64,000 nt of DNA from Streptomyces sp. MUM 2J (lineage in GTDB: Bacteria; Actinomycetota; Actinomycetes; Streptomycetales; Streptomycetaceae). The first letter of the stretch is position 1, and every line of letters begins with the position of its first letter. Location: NCBI RefSeq assembly GCF_022414535.1, contig NZ_JADWYM010000011.1, positions 89,049 through 153,048 of the forward strand. The letters are read 5' to 3'. Below the pieces are notes generated by a model. The model searched no databases. It saw only the letters and a list, made by a program, of their open reading frames with translations, and was not told the DNA's origin. A program made the position numbers and the translations under genes. Below, one piece after another: positions 8,494-17,084 of the stretch.

Positions 8494-11250
8494 ATGAAAC
8501 AGCAGGGTGTGCACCCCGGGGACGCGGAGGGCAGCTCTGGCGTGGCGTCACGCCCCGGCACCGAGGGCCAGGACGGCCGGCACGACCAGGACGCCACGGA
8601 ACCGGACACCCCGCACGACCGGAGCGACGACGCGTCCGCCCCCGGCGAGACTCGTGAGGTGGTGCACATCGACGAGGTGGAGGGCGACGAACCGCTGCTC
8701 CCCGCGCGCGTGCACCGCCCCTCGGACCTCATGCGGCTCCTGGTGGGGGTGCTCGCCATCGCGGTCCTGCTCGGGATCGCGGCCTTCGCCCACGGCACGA
8801 CCTCGGGGCTCGAACAGGACATCAACAAGGGCACCGGCCAGGCTCCCGATCTGCTCATCAAGATCGCGGGACTGGCCTCCAGCATCGCCATCCTGCTGGT
8901 GCCGGTCGCGTTCGCGATCGAGCGGCTGATCAAACGGGACGGGCTGCGCATCGCCGACGGAGTGCTGGCCGCCGTCCTCGCCCACGGTGTGACCCTCGCC
9001 ACGGACCTGTGGGTGGCCAAGGCCGCGCCCGGCTCGATCCAGGAGGCGCTCACCCAGCCCTCCCCCAGCGACATCCAGGCGCTGACGGACCCGGTCCACG
9101 GCTATCTCGCGCCGGTCATCGCGTACATGACCGCCGTCGGCATGTCCCGCAGACCGCGCTGGCGGTCGGTGCTGTGGATCGTGCTGTTGCTCGACGCGTT
9201 CTCGATGCTCGTCACCGGCTACACGACCCCCTTCTCGATCATCCTGACGGTCCTCATCGGCTGGACGGTGGCGTACGGCACGCTCTACGCGGTCGGCTCA
9301 CCCAACGTCCGTCCCACCGGCCAGACGCTGATGGCGGGCTTGCGGACCGTCGGCTTCCACCCGGTCAGCGCGGCCCGCGAGGACGCCGGGGAGGCCGCCG
9401 AGAACGCCGACCGCGGCCGGCGCTACTTCGTCACCCTGGAGGACGGCCCGCCGCTGGACGTGACGGTCGTGGACCGCGAGCAGCAGGCACAGGGCTTCTT
9501 CTACCGCGCCTGGCGCAATCTGACCCTGCGCGGCTTCGCCACCCGCAGCAGCCTGCAGTCGCTGCGGCAGGCCCTGGAACAGGAGGCACTGCTCGCCTAC
9601 GCGGCCATCGCGGCCGGCGCGAACGCACCCAAGCTGATCGCGACCTCCGAACTCGGTCCGGACGCCGTGATGCTCGTCTACGAGCACACGGGCGGACACA
9701 CCCTGGACTCGCTGCCGGACGAGGAGATCACCGACGAGCTGCTGCGCAGTACCTGGCTCCAGGTGCAGGCGCTGCAGTCGCGCCGCATCGCGCACCGCAG
9801 GCTGGCCGGTGACGCGATTCTGGTGGATCGTTCCGGCAAGGTGATCCTGACCGACCTGCGCGGCGGCGAGATCGCGGCTGGCGACCTGCTTCTGCGCATG
9901 GACGTCGCCCAGCTGGTGACCACGCTCGCCCTGCGGGTGGGCGCCGAACGGGCCGCGGCCTCCGCCGTGAGCGTGCTCGGCCCGGAAGCGGTCGCCGACT
10001 GCCTGCCGATGCTCCAGCCGATCGCCCTGACCCGCGACACGCGCGCGACGCTGCGGAAGCTGGCCCGGGAGCGCGCTCAGCGCGAGCGGGAGGCGGTCCT
10101 GGAGGCCTCCCGGCAGGCCAAGCTGGCCCGCGCGGAGACGGCCGGCGAGGACGCGGAGACCGTGTCCGGCAAGAAGACGGCACGGGCGCACACGCGTGCG
10201 GAGAAGCGGGCCATCGACGAGGCCGCGGAGGAGGCACGCGAAGAGGACCTGCTCACGCAGATCCGGCACGAGGTGCTGCGCATCCGGCCCCAGGCCCCCG
10301 TCGAGCCCGCCCGTCTGGAACGCGTGCGCCCGCGCACGCTGATCAGCTTCATCGCCGGCGCCATCGGCGCGTACTTCCTGCTCACTCAGCTCACCCACAT
10401 CGAGTTCGGTCCGCTCATCGCCAACGCCAAGTGGGGCTGGGTCGCGGCGGCGGTGCTGTTCTCCTCGCTCAGCTACGTCGCTGCGGCCATGCAGCTGCTG
10501 GGGTTCGTACCGGAGCGGGTGCCGTTCCTGCGCGCCGTGGCGGCCCAGGTGGCCGGATCGTTCGTGAAGATCGTGGCACCGGCCGCGGTCGGCGGCGTGG
10601 CCCTCAACACGCGCTACCTGCAGCGGTCGGGGGTCCGTCCGGGACTGGCGGTGGCCAGCGTGGGCGCCTCGCAGCTCGTCGGGCTCGGCGCGCACATCCT
10701 GATGCTGCTGGCCTTCGGCTACCTCACCGGCACCGAGAAGACCCCGTCGCTGTCGCCGTCCCGCACGGTCATCGCCGGTCTGCTGACGGTGGCGGTGCTC
10801 GTGCTGGTGGTCACCTCGGTGCCGTTCCTGCGGAAGTTCGTGGCCACGCGCGTGCGGTCGCTGTTCGCCGGGGTCGTGCCGCGCATGCTCGACGTGCTCC
10901 AGCGCCCGCAGAAGCTGCTGACCGGCATCGGCGGGATCCTGCTGCTGACGGTCTGCTTCGTGATGTGCCTGGACGCCTCCATCCGCGCCTTCGGCAGCGA
11001 GTCCACGACGTTGAGCATCGCGAGCGTCGCCGTCGTCTTCCTCGCCGGCAACGCCCTCGGCTCCGCGGCGCCGACCCCGGGCGGCGTGGGCGCCGTCGAG
11101 GCGACCCTGACCGTCGGCCTGATCGCCGTCGGACTGCCCAAGGAGGTCGCCGCGCCGGCCGTCCTGCTGTACCGGCTTCTCACGCTGTGGCTGCCCGTTC
11201 TGCCGGGCTGGCTGGCGTTCAACCACCTCACCCGCAAGGGCGCCCTGTAG
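8494..11250 (+). CDS. Kinase-like domain fused to lysyl-PG-synthase/flippase-type membrane domain
   Basis: This is a polytopic membrane protein of about 918 residues. After an acidic cytoplasmic N-terminus come about six hydrophobic segments (residues about 80-260). A soluble region follows that resembles a protein- or lipopolysaccharide-kinase fold (GRRYFVTLEDG, then MLVYEHTGGHTLDSL, HRRLAGDAILVDRSGKVILTDLRGG). Its HRRLAGDAILVD and DLRGG segments resemble the catalytic loop and metal motif of small-molecule kinases. After a charged linker, residues about 620-915 form the UPF0104/LPG_synthase_TM fold (about eight helices, TPGGVGAVEATL near the end). The family probably moves or modifies a lipid-linked molecule, but the substrate is unknown. 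ATG 8494 follows AAGAAGAG; GTG 8470 is an alternative. Confidence 0.75.
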   Translation: MKQQGVHPGDAEGSSGVASRPGTEGQDGRHDQDATEPDTPHDRSDDASAPGETREVVHIDEVEGDEPLLPARVHRPSDLMRLLVGVLAIAVLLGIAAFAHGTTSGLEQDINKGTGQAPDLLIKIAGLASSIAILLVPVAFAIERLIKRDGLRIADGVLAAVLAHGVTLATDLWVAKAAPGSIQEALTQPSPSDIQALTDPVHGYLAPVIAYMTAVGMSRRPRWRSVLWIVLLLDAFSMLVTGYTTPFSIILTVLIGWTVAYGTLYAVGSPNVRPTGQTLMAGLRTVGFHPVSAAREDAGEAAENADRGRRYFVTLEDGPPLDVTVVDREQQAQGFFYRAWRNLTLRGFATRSSLQSLRQALEQEALLAYAAIAAGANAPKLIATSELGPDAVMLVYEHTGGHTLDSLPDEEITDELLRSTWLQVQALQSRRIAHRRLAGDAILVDRSGKVILTDLRGGEIAAGDLLLRMDVAQLVTTLALRVGAERAAASAVSVLGPEAVADCLPMLQPIALTRDTRATLRKLARERAQREREAVLEASRQAKLARAETAGEDAETVSGKKTARAHTRAEKRAIDEAAEEAREEDLLTQIRHEVLRIRPQAPVEPARLERVRPRTLISFIAGAIGAYFLLTQLTHIEFGPLIANAKWGWVAAAVLFSSLSYVAAAMQLLGFVPERVPFLRAVAAQVAGSFVKIVAPAAVGGVALNTRYLQRSGVRPGLAVASVGASQLVGLGAHILMLLAFGYLTGTEKTPSLSPSRTVIAGLLTVAVLVLVVTSVPFLRKFVATRVRSLFAGVVPRMLDVLQRPQKLLTGIGGILLLTVCFVMCLDASIRAFGSESTTLSIASVAVVFLAGNALGSAAPTPGGVGAVEATLTVGLIAVGLPKEVAAPAVLLYRLLTLWLPVLPGWLAFNHLTRKGAL

Positions 11251-11322
11251 CAGGTGCGGCCCGCGTACCTCGTACGGCCCGCGTCCCGCGCGCGTGCGCG
11301 CGGCACGCAGCAGGATGGGGCC

Positions 11323-12870
11323 ATGCCCAACCCCTCCCGGCTGCGCGCCGCCGCCCTGACCGCCACGCTGCTGCTGACGTCCCTGCTGGCGGGGTGCAGC
11401 GACACCGCCGAAGCAGACGACGACCTGACGGCCCAGGAGCTGAACTGGGAGGACTGCCCGGCCCCGTCCGCGGCGGAGGGCGGCGGCGCGGCACCCTCGC
11501 CGCTCCCGGACGGCGCCTCGTGGCAGTGCGCCACCATGAAGGCGCCGCTGAACTGGGACGACCCCCGGGGCGAGACGATCGGCCTGGCACTGATCCGGGC
11601 GAAGACCTCGGGCGACGAGAGCCGGCGCATCGGCTCGCTCGTCTTCAACTTCGGTGGCCCCGGCGGCTCGGGCGTCACCACCCTGCCCGCCTTCGGCGAG
11701 GACTACGCTGCCCTGCGCACCCGCTACGACCTGGTCAGCTTCGACCCGCGCGGGGTCGGGCGCAGCGCCCCCGTGAAGTGCGAGGACGACCAGCAGCTCG
11801 ACGCGTACTTCCAGCAGGACGCGACCCCGGACGACGCGGCCGAGCGCGCAACCCTGCTGGAGAACACGCGCCGGTTCAACGCGGCCTGTGAGAAGAACTC
11901 CGAGCAGATCCTGCCGCACGTGCGCACCACCGACGCCGCCCGCGACATGGACCTGATGCGCCAGGTCCTCGGCGACGACAAGCTGTACTACTTCGGCATC
12001 TCCTACGGCACCGAACTCGGCGGCGTCTACGCCCACCTGTTCCCCGGCCGCGTGGGCCGGGCCGTCTTCGACGCGGTCGTCGATCCGACGCAGACTCCCG
12101 AGCAGGGGTCCCTGGGGCAGGCGAAGGGCTTCCAGCTCGCACTCGACAACTTCGCCGAGGACTGCACGTCGCAGCAGGAGGACTGCCCCGTCGGGGACAC
12201 CCCGCAAGACGTCCAGGACCGCATCGCGAAGCTGCTGGCGGACCTGGACAGCAAGCCGATCCCCGGTGTCTTCCCGCGTGAGCTGACCCAGACCGACGCC
12301 ACCAACGGCATCGCACAGGCTCTGTACTCGAAGGACTTCTGGCCGTATCTCACCGAGGGGCTGGACCAGGCCTACGGCGGCGACGGCAGCATCCTCATGG
12401 CCCTGTCGGACTCGCTGAACGGCCGCAACGAGAACGGCGAGTACAGCAACATCGCCGCCGCCAACGCCGCCATCAACTGCGCCGACGAGAAGCCCCGGTA
12501 CGACACCGCCTACGTGGAGCAGAGACTGCCGGAGTTCCGGACAGCCTCACCACTGTTCGGCGCCTACCTCGCCTGGGGCATGCTCAGCTGCACGGACTGG
12601 GCCGTGCCCGGCGCCGCCGATCACCCCGACGTGAGCGCGCCGGGCTCGGCGCCGATCCTCGTCGTCGGCAACACCGGTGACCCGGCCACGCCCTACGAGG
12701 GGGCGCGGAAGATGGCGCAGGCGCTCGGCGACGGGGTCGGCGTGGAGCTGACGTACAGGGGCCAGGGGCACGGCGCGTACGACAGCAAGAACCCCTGCGT
12801 GCAGAGCGCGGTGAACGGCTACCTGCTGGAGGGGAAGGTGCCCGACGCCGGGACCGTCTGCGGCCCGTGA
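11323..12870 (+). CDS. Secreted lipoprotein alpha/beta-hydrolase (tripeptidyl aminopeptidase-like), copy 1
   Basis: This 515-residue exported serine hydrolase of the TAP/SlpD/SlpE type probably removes N-terminal peptides from extracellular proteins. A lipoprotein signal peptide ends in LLAGC (Cys about 25). The oxyanion region FNFGGPGGSG comes first, then the nucleophile elbow GISYGTELGG, the acid in GNTGDPATPYEGAR, and the catalytic His in GQGHGAYDS, followed by the TAP-like C-terminal domain. It is followed after 143 bases by a clear paralog, and the two share long identical stretches around the nucleophile and acid. It starts 72 bases after the flippase-like gene. Confidence 0.88.
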   Translation: MPNPSRLRAAALTATLLLTSLLAGCSDTAEADDDLTAQELNWEDCPAPSAAEGGGAAPSPLPDGASWQCATMKAPLNWDDPRGETIGLALIRAKTSGDESRRIGSLVFNFGGPGGSGVTTLPAFGEDYAALRTRYDLVSFDPRGVGRSAPVKCEDDQQLDAYFQQDATPDDAAERATLLENTRRFNAACEKNSEQILPHVRTTDAARDMDLMRQVLGDDKLYYFGISYGTELGGVYAHLFPGRVGRAVFDAVVDPTQTPEQGSLGQAKGFQLALDNFAEDCTSQQEDCPVGDTPQDVQDRIAKLLADLDSKPIPGVFPRELTQTDATNGIAQALYSKDFWPYLTEGLDQAYGGDGSILMALSDSLNGRNENGEYSNIAAANAAINCADEKPRYDTAYVEQRLPEFRTASPLFGAYLAWGMLSCTDWAVPGAADHPDVSAPGSAPILVVGNTGDPATPYEGARKMAQALGDGVGVELTYRGQGHGAYDSKNPCVQSAVNGYLLEGKVPDAGTVCGP

Positions 12871-13013
12871 TCCCGGACACTTCCCGGCCGAACCAGCAAA
12901 GTGCCAGGTCAGATGGTTATCCACAGGCTCGGACGGGTGAGCTGTGATCCGCCTACTATGACCTGACCGCCGTCCGACGCCCGATGCGGACGGCTCACGA
13001 GGGGGGAAGACAC

Positions 13014-14567
13014 ATGGTGCGAGTGGCTCGGTGGACGGCGGTCGGTGCCGCCGCCGCACTGCTGGTGGCGGGGTGCAGCAGCGGATCGTCGTCGCCCGAG
13101 GACGGCAGGAGCGGGGGGCGGAGCCCGGGGACGGGCAGCGCGTCCGCCCCGTCCGGCTCCGCGGCGGAACTGCCGTCGTCGCTGACCTCGCAGAAGCTCG
13201 GCTGGGGGCGCTGCCGGGGCACCGCGGACTCCCCCGCGCCCGGCGGTGACTGGCAGTGCGCGACACTCAAGGTCCCCCTGGACTGGTCGAAGCCCGGCGG
13301 GGAGACCATCGGGCTCGCCCTGATCAGGGAGAAGGCCCGGGGCGGCGACCGCATCGGATCACTGCTCTTCAACTTCGGCGGCCCCGGCGGCTCCGGTGTG
13401 GCCACCATGCCGGCCTACGCCTCGCTCGTCTCCTCGCTGCACGAGCGGTACGACCTGGTCAGCTGGGATCCGCGCGGTGTCGCCGCCAGCCACGGCGTGC
13501 GCTGCCGCAGCGATGACAGGATCCAGGCCGCCGAATCCATCGACGCCACCCCCGACACCCCGGCCGAGGAGGCGGCCTACCTCAAGGACGCCGCCGACTT
13601 CGGCAAGGGCTGCGAGAAGGCCGCGGGGAAGCTGATGGCACACGTGTCGACCACGGACACCGCCCGCGACATGGACCTGATGCGCCAGGTCCTCGGCGAC
13701 GACAAGATGCACTACTTCGGCATCTCCTACGGCACCGAACTCGGCGGCGTCTACGCCCACCTGTTCCCCGGCCGCGTGGGCCGGCTGGTGCTGGACGCGG
13801 TCGTCGACCCGAGCGCCGACACCGTCGGCCACGCCGAGAACCAGGCACGCGGCTTTCAGCGCGCCCTGGAGGACTACCTGAAGTCGACCGGCCAGGATCC
13901 CGACCGGGGCAGCCGGAGGATCGCGGCGCTGCTGAAGCGGCTCGACGCCGAGCCGCTGCCGACCTCCTCGGGCCGGAAACTGACGCAGACCCTCGCCGTC
14001 ACGGGCATCGTCCTGCCGCTCTACAGCCAGGACAGCTGGCCGAGCCTGACCAGCGCCCTGAAGGCGGCCGACGAGGGCGACGGCTCCGAGCTGCTGGCCC
14101 TCGCCGACGGCTACAACGATCGCGACGGCTCGGGGCACTACGGCACCACGACCCACTCGCAGCGGGTCATATCGTGCCTGGACGACAAGCAGCGGCCGAC
14201 GGTGGCCGAGACGAAGAAGCGGCTGCCGGAGTTCGAGAAGATCTCCCCCGTCTTCGGGTCCTTCCTCGGCTGGGACACGGCCGGCTGGTGCCACGACTGG
14301 CCGGTGCCAGGCCAGTACGACACCCCGGAGGTGAGCGCGCCGGGCTCGGCGCCCATCCTCGTCGTCGGCAACACCGGCGACCCGGCCACGCCCTACGAGG
14401 GCGCCCGGCGGATGGCGCAGGAACTGGGCAAGGGCGTCGGCGTGGTGCTCACCTGGAAGGGCGAGGGACACGGGGCCTACGGCAGCGGCAGCGGCTGCGT
14501 GGACTCGACGATCGACGCTTACCTGCTGAAGGGCGCGGTGCCGCAGGACGGCAAGGTCTGCTCCTGA
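13014..14567 (+). CDS. Secreted lipoprotein alpha/beta-hydrolase (tripeptidyl aminopeptidase-like), copy 2
   Basis: This 517-residue paralog of the preceding gene has the same layout. The signal peptide has lipobox LLVAGC, a Ser/Gly-rich linker follows, then FNFGGPGGSG, the nucleophile in GISYGTELGG, the acid in GNTGDPATPYEGAR, and His in GEGHGAYG. Start ATG 13014 has a strong ribosome site (GAGGGGGGAAG). The 143-base gap upstream suggests its own promoter; it contains an isolated TTATCCACA. Unlike copy 1, it has lost several cysteines in the middle of the protein, so the two copies probably differ in stability or specificity. Confidence 0.88.
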   Translation: MVRVARWTAVGAAAALLVAGCSSGSSSPEDGRSGGRSPGTGSASAPSGSAAELPSSLTSQKLGWGRCRGTADSPAPGGDWQCATLKVPLDWSKPGGETIGLALIREKARGGDRIGSLLFNFGGPGGSGVATMPAYASLVSSLHERYDLVSWDPRGVAASHGVRCRSDDRIQAAESIDATPDTPAEEAAYLKDAADFGKGCEKAAGKLMAHVSTTDTARDMDLMRQVLGDDKMHYFGISYGTELGGVYAHLFPGRVGRLVLDAVVDPSADTVGHAENQARGFQRALEDYLKSTGQDPDRGSRRIAALLKRLDAEPLPTSSGRKLTQTLAVTGIVLPLYSQDSWPSLTSALKAADEGDGSELLALADGYNDRDGSGHYGTTTHSQRVISCLDDKQRPTVAETKKRLPEFEKISPVFGSFLGWDTAGWCHDWPVPGQYDTPEVSAPGSAPILVVGNTGDPATPYEGARRMAQELGKGVGVVLTWKGEGHGAYGSGSGCVDSTIDAYLLKGAVPQDGKVCS

Positions 14568-14578
14568 CGGCGGGGCCG

Positions 14579-14604
14579 CCCGGTGGACCCGGGCGTCCAC
14601 CGGG
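14579..14604. terminator. Hairpin after the second peptidase gene
   Basis: CCCGGTGGA (14579-14587) pairs perfectly with TCCACCGGG (14596-14604) around an 8-base loop, 11 bases past the stop codon. No T-run follows, as is usual in Streptomyces. It probably ends the transcript of the tandem peptidase genes. Confidence 0.6.
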
Positions 14605-14638
14605 TCCACCGGCCGGCCCCGCCACGGTCTGCGGGCTG

Positions 14639-14910
14639 GAAGACGCCCTGGCCGGGGGTCAGGAGGTGGCGCGGGTCGTACCGGCAGCACGCCTCCGCCA
14701 GCCCCGGCCAGGCATCCCGGAACTGGATCCGCCAGTCCTCCCGGCTGAAGGGGATGCTCCCGACGGGGTACTGGGCGCCGCCGGCCGCGGCCTCGTAGGC
14801 GGCGGCCGACGGCGGCACTGCCGTCGGGCGGAGTGGCCGGCAGGACGTCGAAGAGGTACGGCAGCGGATCGTCCGGGACGCGGAAGAGCGACGTGGTGAG
14901 GCGGTCGTGC
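14639..14910 (-). pseudogene. Frameshifted C-terminal remnant of an FAD-linked oxidoreductase
   Basis: Two reading frames on the minus strand together resemble the C-terminal end of a cytokinin-oxidase/FAD_binding_4-type oxidoreductase. One frame (about 14910-14830) reads LFRVPDDPLPYLFDVLPA. The next frame (about 14818-14639) reads AYEAAAGGAQYPVGSIPF and then YDPRHLLTPGQGVF, the family's typical ending. They are joined only by a shift near 14820. No FAD-binding N-terminal domain is present upstream, where the moeZ terminator begins. This is therefore a truncated and frameshifted relic. The call rests on motif memory only. Confidence 0.6.
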
Positions 14911-15022
14911 CGTATGCGGAGCGCCCGACTACGGCTCCCTCGCTTCCCCGCCCCGCTCTCCCCGGCCGCCCCGCTTGAGGTGGTGCTCGACCGGGGCGGC
15001 CGGGTGTCAGGTCGGCAATGAC

Positions 15023-15064
15023 AGAAGCCCACGGCCTCTGAGCTGGCCAGAGACGTGGGCTTCT
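15023..15064. terminator. Terminator downstream of moeZ
   Basis: AGAAGCCCACG (15023-15033) pairs perfectly with CGTGGGCTTCT (15054-15064), and CTCTG/CAGAG pairs inside the loop. It lies 30 bases past the moeZ stop and could work in both directions. Confidence 0.85.
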
Positions 15065-15093
15065 TCAGCCTCGCCGGTCGGCGAGGGCGGTGG

Positions 15094-16272
15094 TCAGTAG
15101 ACCGGCTTGTGCGGCTCGATCTGGTTGACCCAGCCGATCACACCGCCGCCGACGTGGACGGCGTCGGAGAACCCGGCGGACTTCAGAACGGCGAGGACCT
15201 CCGCACTGCGGACACCCGTCTTGCAATGCAGGACGATCTTCTTGTCCTGCGGGAGGCTCTCCAGGGCGGTTCCCATGAGGAACTCGTTCTTCGGGATCAG
15301 CCTGGCGCCCGGGATGCTCACGATCTCGTACTCGTTGGTCTCGCGGACGTCGATGATCTCGATGTTCTCGCCGCCGTCGATCCACTCCTTGAGCTGCTTG
15401 GGAGTGATCGTCGCGCCGGCCGCCGCCTCCTGGGCCTCCTCGGACACGACGCCGCAGAAGGCCTCGTAGTCGATGAGCTCGGTGACGGTCGGGTTCTCGC
15501 CGCAGACCGCGCAGTCGGGGTCCTTGCGGACCTTGACCTGGCGGTACTGCATCTCCAGGGCGTCGTAGATCATCAGGCGGCCGACCAGCGGCTCACCGGT
15601 GCCGGCGAGGACCTTGATCGCCTCGGTGACCTGGATGGAGCCGATCGACGCGCACAGCACGCCGAGGACGCCGCCCTCGGCGCAGGAGGGAACCATGCCG
15701 GGGGGCGGGGGCTCCGGGTAGAGGCAGCGGTAGCAGGGGCCGTGCTCGGACCAGAAGACGGAGGCCTGGCCGTCGAAGCGGTAGATCGAACCCCACACGT
15801 ACGGCTTGTTGAGCAGCACGCACGCGTCGTTGACCAGGTAGCGGGTCGCGAAGTTGTCCGTACCGTCGACGATCAGGTCGTACCGGCTGAAGATGTCCAT
15901 CACGTTGTCGGCTTCCAGCCGCTCCTCGTGAAGGATCACGTTCACGTACGGGTTGATGCCCTTGACGGTGTCACGCGCGGACTCCGCCTTGGAGCGGCCG
16001 ATGTCGGCCTGGCTGTGGATGATCTGGCGCTGCAGGTTGGACTCGTCGACCTCGTCGAACTCCACGATGCCGAGCGTGCCCACGCCCGCGGCGGCCAGGT
16101 ACATCAGCGCCGGCGAGCCCAGGCCGCCGGCGCCCACACAGAGCACCTTGGCGTTCTTCAGCCGCTTCTGCCCGTCCATCCCCACGTCGGGGATGATCAG
16201 GTGGCGGGAGTACCTGCGGACCTCGTCTACGGTGAGCTCGTCAGCCGGCTCGACCAGGGGTGGCAGCGACAC
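15094..16272 (-). CDS. moeZ: MoeZ: adenylyltransferase/sulfurtransferase
   Basis: This 392-residue protein activates and thiolates sulfur-carrier proteins for molybdopterin, thiamine and other sulfur-containing metabolites. The N-terminal ThiF/E1-like domain has the ATP loop GAGGLGSPALMYLAAAGVG and the zinc cysteines CYRC and CAVC. A C-terminal rhodanese domain follows (residues about 290-390) with the persulfide-forming cysteine in HCKTGVRS. The start is GTG 16272. It is co-oriented with the polysaccharide-like cluster upstream (63 bases) but has its own terminator. From memory, mycobacterial MoeZ (Rv3206c) sits in the same neighbourhood. Streptomyces MoeZ is known to serve several carrier proteins. 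Confidence 0.95.
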   Translation of the reverse strand: MSLPPLVEPADELTVDEVRRYSRHLIIPDVGMDGQKRLKNAKVLCVGAGGLGSPALMYLAAAGVGTLGIVEFDEVDESNLQRQIIHSQADIGRSKAESARDTVKGINPYVNVILHEERLEADNVMDIFSRYDLIVDGTDNFATRYLVNDACVLLNKPYVWGSIYRFDGQASVFWSEHGPCYRCLYPEPPPPGMVPSCAEGGVLGVLCASIGSIQVTEAIKVLAGTGEPLVGRLMIYDALEMQYRQVKVRKDPDCAVCGENPTVTELIDYEAFCGVVSEEAQEAAAGATITPKQLKEWIDGGENIEIIDVRETNEYEIVSIPGARLIPKNEFLMGTALESLPQDKKIVLHCKTGVRSAEVLAVLKSAGFSDAVHVGGGVIGWVNQIEPHKPVY

Positions 16273-16334
16273 GGGGACTCCGTTGGTCGGTCAATCACTA
16301 CGGTTGTTCTGCCGTAACACTGCCACGCGCTCTT

Positions 16335-17084
16335 TCATTCCGAGACACCTGTTCCGATCCGCGAGACGATTTCGTCCCAGAAGCCGGGCATGGTCTCCCA
16401 GGGGTCGACCCGGCCACCGCGATCGGTGCGGTCGGTGAAGTAGATCGTGGCCGCGCCGTGCCACCGTGCGATGCGCAGCGCCTCCTCCAGGTGGGGGCGG
16501 GGCACTCCGTGGACGAAGTGGCAGAAACGCTCCGGAGAATGCTCTGCGGTCCATTCGGCCGCCTGCGACCAGCGGTAGTCGTTCCAGGCGCCGGCGAAGG
16601 TCACCAGCTGGTCGGCGATCTCGGCGTAGCCGGGGTACGGGTGGGCGCCGTGACCGAGGACGATGTGGGCGTCGTCACTCAGGCCGCGCAGCGCGCCCAC
16701 CGTGTGACGGACGCCGGGGAGTTCGGCGCGTCCTGCGGGACAGCGCCGGAGAAGGAAGCCGTCGACCCGGTACCAGTCGAGGTACCGCTGTGCGTCGCCC
16801 CGCACAGCGCCCTGCGGGCGCAGGCCGGAGCCGGCGTCGAGGCGGCCGAGGACGCGGACGCCGGAGTTGCGCAGGCGGCCGACGGCCTCCAGGCACTGCG
16901 GGTCGGGCCGGGTACCGGGCCCGTCGGCGACGTCCAGGACGACCCAGTGCAGGGGGGCGCCGGGCCGGGCCAGCTCGGCCCACTCGGCCCGGGCGAGCAG
17001 GGGGTGCGCGAGTCCGGGGACGCCGAAGCCGGCACGGATGTCGGTGCTCTGGGCACCCGCCGGGGTACTGGTCAGATACGGCAT
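16335..17084 (-). CDS. Spherulin-4-like (GH135/GH114-type) protein, likely catalytically inactive
   Basis: This 249-residue protein resembles the spherulation-specific family 4 TIM barrel. Family members such as fungal Sph3 and the PelA hydrolase domain cut galactosamine-containing exopolysaccharides. Visible pieces are HWVVLDVADG, RVLGRLDAGSG, the strand YRVDGFLLRRCP, and a C-terminal half with IVLGHGAHPYPGYAEIAD. In active enzymes the YxVDGxFLDE strand carries the catalytic Asp-Glu pair. Here that position reads LLRR, so hydrolysis is doubtful. No signal peptide is seen, so it is probably cytoplasmic. ATG 17084 has an ideal GGAGGCGGC. It overlaps the epimerase-like gene by 13 bases, implying translational coupling. 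Confidence 0.7.
   Translation of the reverse strand: MPYLTSTPAGAQSTDIRAGFGVPGLAHPLLARAEWAELARPGAPLHWVVLDVADGPGTRPDPQCLEAVGRLRNSGVRVLGRLDAGSGLRPQGAVRGDAQRYLDWYRVDGFLLRRCPAGRAELPGVRHTVGALRGLSDDAHIVLGHGAHPYPGYAEIADQLVTFAGAWNDYRWSQAAEWTAEHSPERFCHFVHGVPRPHLEEALRIARWHGAATIYFTDRTDRGGRVDPWETMPGFWDEIVSRIGTGVSE

Noticed and set aside
9298..12207. 969-residue minus-strand frame
   Set aside because: It is opposite the flippase-like and peptidase genes, which carry clear motifs and codon bias.
12917..12925. TTATCCACA, a perfect DnaA-box-like sequence
   Set aside because: It is a single box in a promoter region, with no cluster or oriC genes nearby.
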